Source: Nostoc sp. LPT
Lineage (GTDB): Bacteria; Cyanobacteriota; Cyanobacteriia; Cyanobacteriales; Nostocaceae
NCBI RefSeq assembly: GCF_017115165.1
Contig: NZ_JABXKF010000053.1
Location: forward strand, 50,855-114,854
Reading direction: 5' to 3'
DNA length: 64,000 nt
The position numbers were made by a program, and so were the translations under genes. Positions 37,871 through 44,861 of this stretch are shown piece after piece (the first letter of the stretch is position 1; the number at the start of each line of letters is the position of its first letter). The notes under the pieces were generated by a model. The model had not been told where the DNA came from, made no database searches, and was given only the letters and a program-made list of their open reading frames with translations.

Positions 37871-38746
37871 TCAAACTGCTAGATAACGCCGCAAAAAACT
37901 TTCTAATGTCTCCAACTGGAAGTTATAAATTGCTTCTAAATTGGCAATTTCATCTTTTGTGCAGAAAAATTCATTTGCTAGCAATGTACGAAAAGTTCCC
38001 AAAGCTTTTTGGGTTTGGGGATTAAATAAACCTAATGCACTCTGTAACCCATCAATGAGAAATAGGGGTGAGTTAATTATTACTGGTTCTTTGGCGAAAA
38101 TCCGACTAAAAATTCGGGGAATATCTTCTCTTATTAAAATCTCCGGCCCTCCAACGGCTAAAATCTGATTGCGAGCGCCTTCAACTGTCACAGAATCCAC
38201 AACTATCCTTGCCAAATCATCGGTACTGACAATTGAGGTACGGTTTTTGCGATCTCCAACCAGCAAATACAATCCCGTTTCCCGAAATCGTTCTACTAGT
38301 GGCAGCAAGTTAGATGCTAATCCAGCTGGGCGCAAAATAGTGTAATTTAAGCCACTAGCTGCTAAATATCGCTCTACTGCTCGTTTGGCTTTGAAAACAG
38401 GAGCATCTTCATAACCGCGATCGGCTCCCAGTACAGAAATAAAGACAAAATGCTCTACGCCATTGGCTTTCGCCTGGTCGATGAGTTCAATATTGGCACG
38501 GTAATCTAAAGATAAGGCATCGCTATCAGAACCGTGGGCGCTGATAATATACCGCACACCCTGACTAGCTTTCTGGATATCTTTTTCCTCTAGCAAGTCA
38601 CCAATGAAAATTTCTGCACCTCGGTGTTCTAACTCGCTGTAGCGCGAATTAAGGCGGACAAATGCCCGCACAGACTGTTCTCGTTGTCGTAGGAGTCGCA
38701 CAACTCTGCGGCCAATTCCTCCCGTTGCACCAGTTACCAGAAACAT
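37871..38746 (-). CDS. Atypical short-chain dehydrogenase / NmrA-like NAD(P)-binding protein
   Basis: 291 residues. The N-terminal glycine motif FLVTGATGGIGRRVVRLL is the TGxxGxxG of extended/atypical SDRs, followed by VRAFVRLNSRYSELEHRGAE and GDLLEEKDIQKA, as in complex I NDUFA9 or NmrA-type proteins. The usual YxxxK pair is replaced by the atypical AKRAVERYLAASGLNYTILR stretch. It could act as an isomerase, reductase or assembly factor; the substrate is unknown. Upstream of the HlyD gene on the same strand, separated by 84 bp of heptad repeat. Confidence 0.75.
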   Translation of the reverse strand: MFLVTGATGGIGRRVVRLLRQREQSVRAFVRLNSRYSELEHRGAEIFIGDLLEEKDIQKASQGVRYIISAHGSDSDALSLDYRANIELIDQAKANGVEHFVFISVLGADRGYEDAPVFKAKRAVERYLAASGLNYTILRPAGLASNLLPLVERFRETGLYLLVGDRKNRTSIVSTDDLARIVVDSVTVEGARNQILAVGGPEILIREDIPRIFSRIFAKEPVIINSPLFLIDGLQSALGLFNPQTQKALGTFRTLLANEFFCTKDEIANLEAIYNFQLETLESFLRRYLAV

Positions 38747-38926
38747 ATAAATACCTAAATTGAATAGTTACAGCGTTTATAGTTGTCAAAATGCTCGATA
38801 TATGCTCAAAATTCATTGAGCAATACTTAAATAGAGATATGAGCATATTTTTATACTTTGTTACCATGCTCAAGATATAGTCATGCCAATAAGTCATACC
38901 TTATTTATTTTAATACTTTAAAAATG

Positions 38927-38956
38927 ATCCCCCACATCCTTGTAGATGCAGGGGAT
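38927..38956. repeat. REP-like hairpin, left boundary of accessory island
   Basis: ATCCCC CA CATC with loop CTTGTA and GATG CA GGGGAT: two stems separated by a symmetric CA/CA bulge. A related sequence, same orientation, lies at 42696-42726. Confidence 0.55.
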
Positions 38957-38974
38957 AGAGTAATAGGATTAGTT

Positions 38975-39352
38975 TTACTGGCTCAACAAGTCAATAGCTT
39001 GTTCAAGCGACATCTTAGCCTTGTGCAAATTTAGCAGATTTTCCTGGTCATATCGGTCAGGATAGTTCATTTTCCTGCCCTCAAGGGTTATCCGAATTAG
39101 TGCTGCTTGCTCATCTATGGGTGAATTCATCTCATCTATAGCAGAATTGATGACCTGGATAGCGTTAAAGTTAGGGAATTTTAACCCTTTACCTTGCTTC
39201 ATTTGTTGCAGGGCTAAAAGTGGAAATGCCATCAGAGTTACGATGTACGAGGTTTTGTATCCTGCATTGCCAGTAGGTTTGATGCCGTATCTGCGACACA
39301 AGTCGCGTAATTCTTTAATAGTTTTGATTTCAAGTTCAGAACGCGTGAACAT
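38975..39352 (-). CDS. Small protein with SAP-like helical motif
   Basis: About 125 residues from the ATG at 39352 (MFTRSELEIKT). A TTG at 39430 would add 26 residues of unlikely composition. Residues 10-40 (IKELRDLCRRYGIKPTGNAG, then YKTSYIVTL) resemble a SAP helix-turn-helix DNA/RNA-binding motif with the usual LRxLCRxYGIKPTGN wording. The rest is helical and acidic. It is divergent from the RHH protein gene, 129 bp away, so the pair may share a regulatory region. A DNA-related role is inferred; no named family is recognised. Confidence 0.5.
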   Translation of the reverse strand: MFTRSELEIKTIKELRDLCRRYGIKPTGNAGYKTSYIVTLMAFPLLALQQMKQGKGLKFPNFNAIQVINSAIDEMNSPIDEQAALIRITLEGRKMNYPDRYDQENLLNLHKAKMSLEQAIDLLSQ

Positions 39353-39481
39353 AAAATAGTAGTGTCCATTTTTTGAATTGGATATTGGTGGTTGTACTTC
39401 CGGCAAGTTGTAGCAACCACTAAAAAACAATTTAATCTTTTGCCTACCAGTGATTCAATTTATATTTATATTTCTACATAA

Positions 39482-39670
39482 ATGCCTAATCCTAAAGGTC
39501 ATCCAGAAAATTTAAAACCATTTAAATCAGAGAGGGAAGAATCTTTAAGTGAGCGTCTTAACTTACGTGTCACAAAAACTATGAAAGAAGAACTATCTAC
39601 CAAGGATGATCCTCCAGAATTTTGCCGTCGTGCAATCCAGGAAGCATTAGAGAAAGATAAAGAGAAGTAA
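39482..39670 (+). CDS. Small CopG/ribbon-helix-helix-like protein
   Basis: 62 residues. The start MPNPKGHPENLKPFKSER is a leader seen in a family of small Nostoc and plasmid-borne proteins, from memory. It is followed by LSERLNLRVTKTMKEELSTK and FCRRAIQEALEKDKEK, which reads as strand, helix, helix as in ribbon-helix-helix DNA-binding proteins. A perfect hairpin at 39725-39750 follows it. It may be an autoregulator or antitoxin-like partner of the divergent gene; no toxin gene is recognised. Confidence 0.55.
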   Translation: MPNPKGHPENLKPFKSEREESLSERLNLRVTKTMKEELSTKDDPPEFCRRAIQEALEKDKEK

Positions 39671-39724
39671 TCTCAAAGGGGTAATTGTCACGAGTGTGTG
39701 AATTATTGGAATGAGTCAGCAATT

Positions 39725-39750
39725 AAGCATATTGCTTTTTCAATATGCTT
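39725..39750 (+). terminator. Stem-loop after the RHH gene
   Basis: AAGCATATTG and CAATATGCTT form a perfect 10-bp stem around CTTTTT. AT-rich, no T-tract. It is 55 bp after the stop. Confidence 0.5.
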
Positions 39751-39754
39751 GATT

Positions 39755-39984
39755 GCTTGCGGAAAATACCGAAATGAGAAAGCAAACTGGGGTTTGAGAA
39801 AGTAAAAGCTGCTTTTGCTTGCGGAAAACACCAAAATGAGAAAGTAAAAGCAGCTTTTGAGTAAGTCAAATGTCATTTTGCTTGCGGAAAACACCAAAAT
39901 GAGAAAGTAAAAGCTGCTTTTGCTTGCGGAAAACACCAAAATGAGAAAGTAAAAGCAGCTTTTGAGTAAGTCAAATGTCATTTT
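39755..39984. repeat. Composite tandem repeat array of 42-bp and 21-bp modules
   Basis: Units of 42 bp (GCTTGCGGAAAACACCAAAA then TGAGAAAGTAAAAGCAGCTT plus TT) and of 21 bp (GAGTAAGTCAAATGTCATTT plus T), arranged 42-42-21 in a 105-bp superunit present about twice, preceded by a diverged unit. The 21-bp module matches the second half of the 42-bp unit at about 15 of 21 bases. A 116-codon minus-strand ORF here is a repeat artefact. Confidence 0.85.
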
Positions 39985-40081
39985 GCTTATTAAATTCGAC
40001 TTTAGGGACTCCCAAATAAAAAAATACTCAACTACTTCTTGTGGGGTGGGCATCTTGCCTGCCCATAGCCAAAAGCTGTTA

Positions 40082-40255
40082 AGAGGATGTTTGAAAAGTC
40101 ATAATTAGTATATCAACGTTTTTTTACCCCACCCTAACCCTCCCCTTTACAAGGGGAGGGAACTAGATTTTCCAGTTTCCCCCCTTTACAAGGGGGGATT
40201 AAGGGGGGTAAAAATTCGATTAAAATCACAGCCAATCACTTTTAAAACAACCTCT
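40082..40255. mobile_element. MITE-like element, copy 1
   Basis: Terminal inverted repeats AGAGGATGTTTGAAAAGT and ACTTTTAAAACAACCTCT (imperfect), flanked by TTA on the left and AA on the right. The inside holds AGGGGAGGG and AAGGGGGG hairpin blocks. About 174 bp, non-coding. Confidence 0.75.
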
Positions 40256-40337
40256 AAGATGACCACTCTACAAGATTGAATAATTTATTTGTTGGAAATC
40301 CCTTATTTATTTTTCCGATGTATTAACTAATAACTTA

Positions 40338-40501
40338 AAAGGATGTTTGAAAAGTCCTCTTGTCGGTATCAAAAGTTTTAGATCCCTCTAAATCTCCCTT
40401 AGAAAGGGAGACTTTGATTCCGGTTCCCCCCTTTTTAAGGGGGGTTAGGGGGGATCTAAAAGTGCCTAAAGTCACAGCGAAACACTTTTCAAACAACCTC
40501 T
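40338..40501. mobile_element. MITE-like element, copy 2
   Basis: Ends AAAGGATGTTTGAAAAGT and ACTTTTCAAACAACCTCT, same orientation as copy 1, 82 bp downstream of it. The inside holds TCTCCCTTAGAAAGGGAGA and CCCCCTTTTTAAGGGGGG hairpins. Interiors differ from copy 1 but share layout. A run of AAGT tetramers follows. Confidence 0.75.
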
Positions 40502-40625
40502 AAGTAAGTAAGTAAGCAAGAATAAATCAAACTATATTACATAATATAAAATTAATTAAAGTAGTAAGTAGAACGCGTTGGCAATTATTGCCTATATAGA
40601 GAAGTGGATATTAGGAGACTTATAG

Positions 40626-41567
40626 ATGAGTGACGAAGATCAGTATGATGTCTTCCTTTGCCACAATAGCAAAGACAAGCCTGAAGTTATAGAAATTGCT
40701 CATGAATTAAGAAGACAAGGAATTAAACCTTGGCTAGATAAGTGGGCACTTCGTCCTGGTTTAGCATGGCAGTCTTTACTAGAGGAACAAATAGAAAATA
40801 TTAAATCAGCAGCAGTTTTTGTCGGTAGCAGTGGACTTGGCCCCTGGCAAAGTACAGAGATGAGAGCTTTTTTAAACGAATTTGTAGAGAGAGGCTGTCC
40901 CGTGATTCCCGTTTTGCTTGGGAATACACCACAGCAGCCTAAACTCCCAATTTTTCTTAGGGGTCATACTTGGGTTGACTTTCGGACAGATACTGAGGCT
41001 ATGGAAAACTTAATTTGGGGTATTACTGGAAAACCGCCAGAGCGAAAACCAAAGCCACAGCCAGTAATTCAAGCCGACGACCTCAGTTCTGAGAAGAAAG
41101 TAAACTACACGCGATTGCGAGATTTGCTAGCAGCAGGCAAGTGGAAAGAAGCGGATGAGGAAACTTTAGCTGTCATGCTCAAGGCATCTAGCAGGGAAAA
41201 GGAAGGCTGGTTAAATCCCGAATCCATCAATAATTTTCCCTGTACTGACTTACGCACCATTGACCAACTTTGGGTAAAATATAGCAAGGGGCGCTTTGGC
41301 TTTAGCGTTCAGAAGAAAATTTATCTAGAATGTGGTGGGAAGGCTGACGGTGAATATTATGAAGAAGCCTGGGAAAAATTTGGCGATCGCGTAGGATGGA
41401 AAGTGAAAGGAAACTGGATAGGCGACGAAGAAGTAGCTTTTAACACTTCAGCACCTGAAGGACACCTCCCCTCTTTGTGGTTTAGGTTTCGTCGTCGTGG
41501 TTTTTTGGGGTGGTCTCGGTTACTTACTTCTTTTCTCGCATCAAGACTTGTGAAGTGTAACATTTAA
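40626..41567 (+). CDS. TIR domain-GUN4 domain fusion protein
   Basis: 313 residues. Residues 6-135 form a TIR domain: YDVFLCHNSKDKPEVIEIA, GIKPWLDKWALRPGLAWQ, then the WxxxE motif WQSTE (Trp74-Glu78), the usual NADase catalytic Glu. A Pro/Lys linker (PPERKPKPQPV) leads to a GUN4 domain from about 158 (NYTRLRDLLAAGKWKEADEE, FPCTDLRTIDQLWVKYSKGR, GHLP ... FLASRLVKCNI). GUN4 binds Mg-protoporphyrin and related tetrapyrroles. The C-terminal FLASRLVKCNI shows that GUN4 is complete. The fusion suggests an NAD-cleaving effector controlled by, or sensing, a tetrapyrrole or protein partner. A TAGGAG lies 7-13 bp before the ATG. Confidence 0.85.
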   Translation: MSDEDQYDVFLCHNSKDKPEVIEIAHELRRQGIKPWLDKWALRPGLAWQSLLEEQIENIKSAAVFVGSSGLGPWQSTEMRAFLNEFVERGCPVIPVLLGNTPQQPKLPIFLRGHTWVDFRTDTEAMENLIWGITGKPPERKPKPQPVIQADDLSSEKKVNYTRLRDLLAAGKWKEADEETLAVMLKASSREKEGWLNPESINNFPCTDLRTIDQLWVKYSKGRFGFSVQKKIYLECGGKADGEYYEEAWEKFGDRVGWKVKGNWIGDEEVAFNTSAPEGHLPSLWFRFRRRGFLGWSRLLTSFLASRLVKCNI

Positions 41568-41928
41568 GCACTTCAGACTTTTATAAATATTTGTAACAAG
41601 GTTGTTTTCTACGAGTTAATCAACATTTCAGAGATCCGATACCTGGCACTGGCGGCTGATAGCAATTTGCTTGAATAAACTTTTCTGCTACCTCCTGCAC
41701 CTCAGTACTTTCTGACACCCTCTGCTTGTCCCAAGGTAAACTCAACTGTCCCGGTGACTTTTTCGACTTAACTTTAATCTTCATTCCCGCTAACAGGTGA
41801 CTCCCCCAGTGGTTTCTTTTCTCTGGCTTTGCCTGTGGTCGATATTTCTTGCAAAATCCTCGGTATCTAGCAGCGCATTCATCCAAAGTTTTTCCCAATT
41901 GCAAAAATGCCGGATGCCACGCCCTAAC

Positions 41929-41963
41929 GGGAAGTCAAAAATCAAAAGTCAAAAGTCAAAAGT
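41929..41963. repeat. Left inverted heptad repeat of the IVP cassette
   Basis: GGGAAGTC then repeated CAAAAGT heptads (TCAAAAGTCAAAAG). The reverse complement of the right repeat at 42360-42394 matches it closely, including the GGGAAGT end. Confidence 0.8.
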
Positions 41964-42329
41964 TTATTTTTCTAGCTTTGCTTTAGTTGTTACGATTGAT
42001 TTAGCAATAATTTTAATTAACTGTTCACACTCATCTAAAAGGTTTTTTACTTGTGTCTCAGTCGTCATTTCTGATTTAATTAACAGCTTCAACCAGTATT
42101 TTGTTTCTTTTGCCTCTTTCAGAGCTATTGATTGCTTGCTGATAAAATCCTTATTACTTTCAGCAGACTGAGATTCTTCAATATTTGCACCAATTGATGT
42201 CCCCGATCTGAATAACTGAGCAGCTAATAATCTTGGTGTTCCTGGTTGTTTATCTAAATAAGAGCAAAGCTTTGTTATTCTCACAGCAAACTCAAATGCT
42301 CTATCAGGAATGGGGATATAATTACTCAT
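41964..42329 (-). CDS. Four-helix-bundle protein (23S rRNA intervening-sequence protein family)
   Basis: About 121 residues from the ATG at 42329 (MSNYIPIPDRAF); the ORF extends eight residues upstream to 42353. The sequence FEFAVRITKLCSYLDKQPGT, then RLLAAQLFRSGTSIGANIEE and AKETKYWLKLLIKSE is typical of the IVP/TIGR02436 family, related to the Avd protein of diversity-generating retroelements. Such genes occur in 23S rRNA inserts and as solitary genes. Here it sits inside a transposase, bounded by inverted heptad repeats that coincide with the breakpoints. Nucleic-acid binding is inferred from the family's basic surface. Confidence 0.8.
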   Translation of the reverse strand: MSNYIPIPDRAFEFAVRITKLCSYLDKQPGTPRLLAAQLFRSGTSIGANIEESQSAESNKDFISKQSIALKEAKETKYWLKLLIKSEMTTETQVKNLLDECEQLIKIIAKSIVTTKAKLEK

Positions 42330-42359
42330 ACTAAAAAGTATATCAAAGCTCAAGTGTTA

Positions 42360-42394
42360 TTTTTGACTTTTGACTTTTGACTTTTAACTTCCCC
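42360..42394. repeat. Right inverted heptad repeat of the IVP cassette
   Basis: TTTTTGACTTTTGACTTTTG followed by ACTTTTAACTTCCCC. It is the inverted partner of 41929-41963 and lies exactly at the break in the transposase reading frame. Confidence 0.8.
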
Positions 42395-42611
42395 AAAGGG
42401 CTGTGATTGCTCATGATGCAAAGGCCATAGAGTATGAATCCATATTTCTCCTTTGCTTTCTTAATGGCGTAGAGAAACACCTCCCGGCACTCCAGACGAG
42501 TGAGGCGAAATTCGCGGTTATTACAACGAGTGGTGATGTGATAGCAAAATCCAGGTTGAAAATTTCGCGGTGAACGAGTCATAAACCAATACAATTCAGA
42601 TAAGACCAAAA

Positions 42612-42645
42612 CACTTGTAGAGACGGCGATTTATCGCGTCTCTGA
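42612..42645. repeat. AGAGACG-CGTCTCT hairpin
   Basis: AGAGACG, GCGATTTATCGC, GTCTCT: an inverted repeat of the same family as the big palindrome at 63419-63462. Confidence 0.6.
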
Positions 42646-42695
42646 ACCGTATTTAGTCATAAACAATTCGTAATTAAAAGTTTTCCCAATTTAAA

Positions 42696-42770
42696 ATCCC
42701 CCCACATCTTTGTAAATGCAGGAGGAATGTTAACAATTCAAAATTCAAAATTCAAAATTCAAAATTGTTT
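42696..42770. repeat. REP-like hairpin (right boundary) and AATTCAAA tandem run
   Basis: ATCCCCCCACATCTTTGTAA then ATGCAGGAGG is the diverged partner of the hairpin at 38927-38956. It is followed by AATTCAAAATTCAAAATTC heptads. Confidence 0.55.
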
Positions 42771-42813
42771 CACATAGGATTTAAACGCTTTCTGCAAACA
42801 GCCCACTTAAAAA

Positions 42814-43716
42814 CTATTCAGCAGCTTTGTTATTAGCTCTATTAGCACGTGCCTCAGCCGAAGCCATCACTTCATCGAAATTTTCTAGCACTTCGCCAGG
42901 GAAGTTTTCCAAAACTCTGGTAGAAAGAGCAACCCGCCCTTTACCTTCATCCAAGTCAATAATTACAGCTTTAATTGGCTGACCAACTTGAAATACTTTT
43001 TCTAAAGAATCAATAAATTTCTGGCTTACCTGCTTGATATGAAGTAGGGCGCTCATGCCACTTAAATCGACAAACACACCAAAAGGTTTGATACCAGTAA
43101 CTTTGCCTTCCACCAGTTGACCTAGTTCCAATAAGCTGAAGTTGCTAGAACGAGTTGCTAAACGCTGGGAAAGGATGAGTTTGTTAGTGTTTTTATTAAT
43201 TTCCAAAAAGCCTACAGTCAGATTTTGACCTTTGAGTGCTTCTAAATTATCACGCTCTGCCAGGTGCGATCGCGGAATAAATCCCCGTAAAGAAAGAATA
43301 TCGACGGTGACACCACCTTTATTCACACCCATAACCCGTACTTGCACAGTCTGAGCATTTTCCTGCATTTCGGTCAGTCGTTCCCAGATGTGCTGAATTT
43401 CCAACTGCTTTCGAGAAAGGGTAACTTGACCTTCTGCATCCTGATCTCGGATAATCAAAAATTGCATTTCCTCTTGCAATGGCAGCACCTCCGATAAATC
43501 GGTAACTGCTCTCAAAGAAGCCTCATCGCGCGGCAGAAAAGCTGACGACTTGCCACCAATATCAACATAGGCTCCATCATGGTCAAGTTGGAAAACTTTG
43601 CCATTTACAAGCTGTCCCTTTTGAAATTGGTAGTCGTGTTTTTCTAGTGCTTTAGCAAAATCGTCCATTGTAAAGGACGAATTGGCTGTTTGAGAAAGTT
43701 TCGATTCGGAATTCAT
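42814..43716 (-). CDS. S1 RNA-binding domain protein, ribosomal protein S1-like (Rps1b type)
   Basis: 300 residues with three S1 repeats at about 30-105, 120-190 and 200-270: GQLVNGKVFQLDHDGAYVDI, VRVMGVNKGGVTVDIL SLRGFIP, GQLVEGKVTGIKPFGVFVDL. Cyanobacteria have two or more S1-like proteins; the length and short acidic tail suit the shorter paralogue. It binds mRNA and helps translation initiation or other RNA functions. The C-terminal tail is Ala/Asn/Glu-rich (MASAEARANRANNKAAE). It is single-gene here, next to the accessory island. Confidence 0.8.
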   Translation of the reverse strand: MNSESKLSQTANSSFTMDDFAKALEKHDYQFQKGQLVNGKVFQLDHDGAYVDIGGKSSAFLPRDEASLRAVTDLSEVLPLQEEMQFLIIRDQDAEGQVTLSRKQLEIQHIWERLTEMQENAQTVQVRVMGVNKGGVTVDILSLRGFIPRSHLAERDNLEALKGQNLTVGFLEINKNTNKLILSQRLATRSSNFSLLELGQLVEGKVTGIKPFGVFVDLSGMSALLHIKQVSQKFIDSLEKVFQVGQPIKAVIIDLDEGKGRVALSTRVLENFPGEVLENFDEVMASAEARANRANNKAAE

Positions 43717-43771
43717 GACTTTTGAAGATTAGTTGTTATTTGATATGGTGCAACTGAAGTTTAGATTGTCA

Positions 43772-43822
43772 TTTGTCATTAATCATTAGTCATTTGTTAT
43801 TCACCAATGACCAATGACAAAC
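43772..43822. repeat. Heptad repeat (TCATTTG/AATGACC family)
   Basis: GTCATTTGTCATTAATCATT then inverted CCAATGACCAATGACAAAC. Separates the S1 and the dienelactone hydrolase genes. Confidence 0.7.
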
Positions 43823-43837
43823 TTGGCTGCGTATGCT

Positions 43838-44578
43838 TCAGTTCAGTTGACCAAAGAGTTGTTTTACTTGCTCCCAAGCATCAGCCGCAGCTTTAGGATT
43901 ATAACTGGCGCGATGGTCACAGAAAAATCCGTGATCAGCTCCATCGTAGCGAAACACACGATGAGGAATTTTATATTTTTCTAACTCTGCTGCAATTTCA
44001 TCTACTTGTTCGGCTGGGATGCTAGTATCTTCCCTGCCAAAGAAGGCATAGAGAGTACCTGCTATTTCTTTGGTGCGGGTGACAGTAGGAGCGCCACCTC
44101 CGGGCGTGCGAGTGGTAATTCCAGCACCGTAAAAGGAAGCCGTAGCTTTAATATCTGGCAAGGTGGCTGCAAGATATGCGACATGACCGCCAAAGCAGAA
44201 GCCAATACAGCCAAAACCATCTTTTTTCACTTGAGGCAGATTTTTGAGGTAGTCAATTGCTAGTTGAATATCGCTCAATAACTGTGATGCTTGAGTTTGC
44301 ATAGCGTAGCTTCTGCCTGTTTCAATATCTTCGGGTGTGTATCCGGTTTCAAAGCCAGGAGCAATCCGTTGAAAAAGAGCAGGTGCGATTGCTACATACC
44401 CAAGTTTGGCAATCCTTTCTGTAACTTCCCGAATGTGAGTGTTGATACCAAAAATTTCTTGTAATACTACAACGCCTGGGTAAGAGCCAGGTTCTTTTGG
44501 TTCTGCCAGATAAGCAGACACTTGAATATTATCTTGCAAAAGATTAACCGTTGTGGTAATTGTTGCTTGCTCTGTCAT
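43838..44578 (-). CDS. Dienelactone hydrolase family protein
   Basis: 246 residues. Nucleophile Cys in FGCIGFCFGGHVAYLAA near 120, oxyanion GVVVLQEIFGIN near 35, Asp in FFGREDTSIPAEQVDEIA near 180 and His in GADHGFFCDHRASY near 210. The family hydrolyses dienelactone or, in many bacteria, other cyclic esters; catechol-degradation genes are not seen nearby, so the in vivo substrate is unknown. No signal peptide. Well conserved in cyanobacteria. Confidence 0.82.
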   Translation of the reverse strand: MTEQATITTTVNLLQDNIQVSAYLAEPKEPGSYPGVVVLQEIFGINTHIREVTERIAKLGYVAIAPALFQRIAPGFETGYTPEDIETGRSYAMQTQASQLLSDIQLAIDYLKNLPQVKKDGFGCIGFCFGGHVAYLAATLPDIKATASFYGAGITTRTPGGGAPTVTRTKEIAGTLYAFFGREDTSIPAEQVDEIAAELEKYKIPHRVFRYDGADHGFFCDHRASYNPKAAADAWEQVKQLFGQLN

Positions 44579-44848
44579 AATAATTTTTACCAGTGCTATG
44601 TGATTAGCCGTGTGTTTATTTGATATAACTATGCCAGTATGCCTAGCTTTTTTCTAATTAAATTATCAATTACCAATAGTGAGCGCATTAGAAATTTGTA
44701 TCAGAAAAACTTTATATGTAAATAAACATATTTGAGATGTAGCAAATGTAGCTGGTCACAAAAGAAGGCTGAGTTAAAAGTGTTGAGTATAAAAGCAACA
44801 CTTAATACTCAAAACCCAGCACTCAGCACTCATTAGCACTTAGTATTC

Positions 44849-44854
44849 AGGAGG
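44849..44854 (+). promoter_or_regulatory. Shine-Dalgarno site that fixes the plmA start
   Basis: A perfect AGGAGG lies 7 nt before the ATG at 44862. It excludes the TTG at 44856 as the start. Confidence 0.75.
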
Positions 44855-44861
44855 TTTGGTG

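Larger units (their letters stand above)
41620..42609 (-). pseudogene. REP-associated (RAYT/Y1-type) transposase, interrupted and middle lost
   Basis: The N-terminal part (42609 to about 42395) reads NFQPGFCYHITTRCNNREFR, then YGFILYGLCIMSNH, where the family continues VHYLI; the HxH nuclease motif is cut exactly there. The C-terminal part (41929 to 41620) reads WHPAFLQLGKTLDECAARYR, then GFCKKYRPQAKPEKR. About 75-100 central residues, including the catalytic Tyr, are absent and replaced by a 466-bp cassette with a four-helix-bundle gene. The element is therefore inactive. The start is ATG 42579 or 42609; a mutated remainder is likely silent. Confidence 0.8.

Noticed and set aside
39703-40053. 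116-residue minus-strand ORF
   Set aside because: Repeat artefact from the 21/42-bp modules; Phe/Leu-rich repeats with no start signal.
41480-41567. Suspected frameshift at the end of the GUN4 domain
   Set aside because: The ending FLASRLVKCNI is the usual GUN4 end and is reached in frame.
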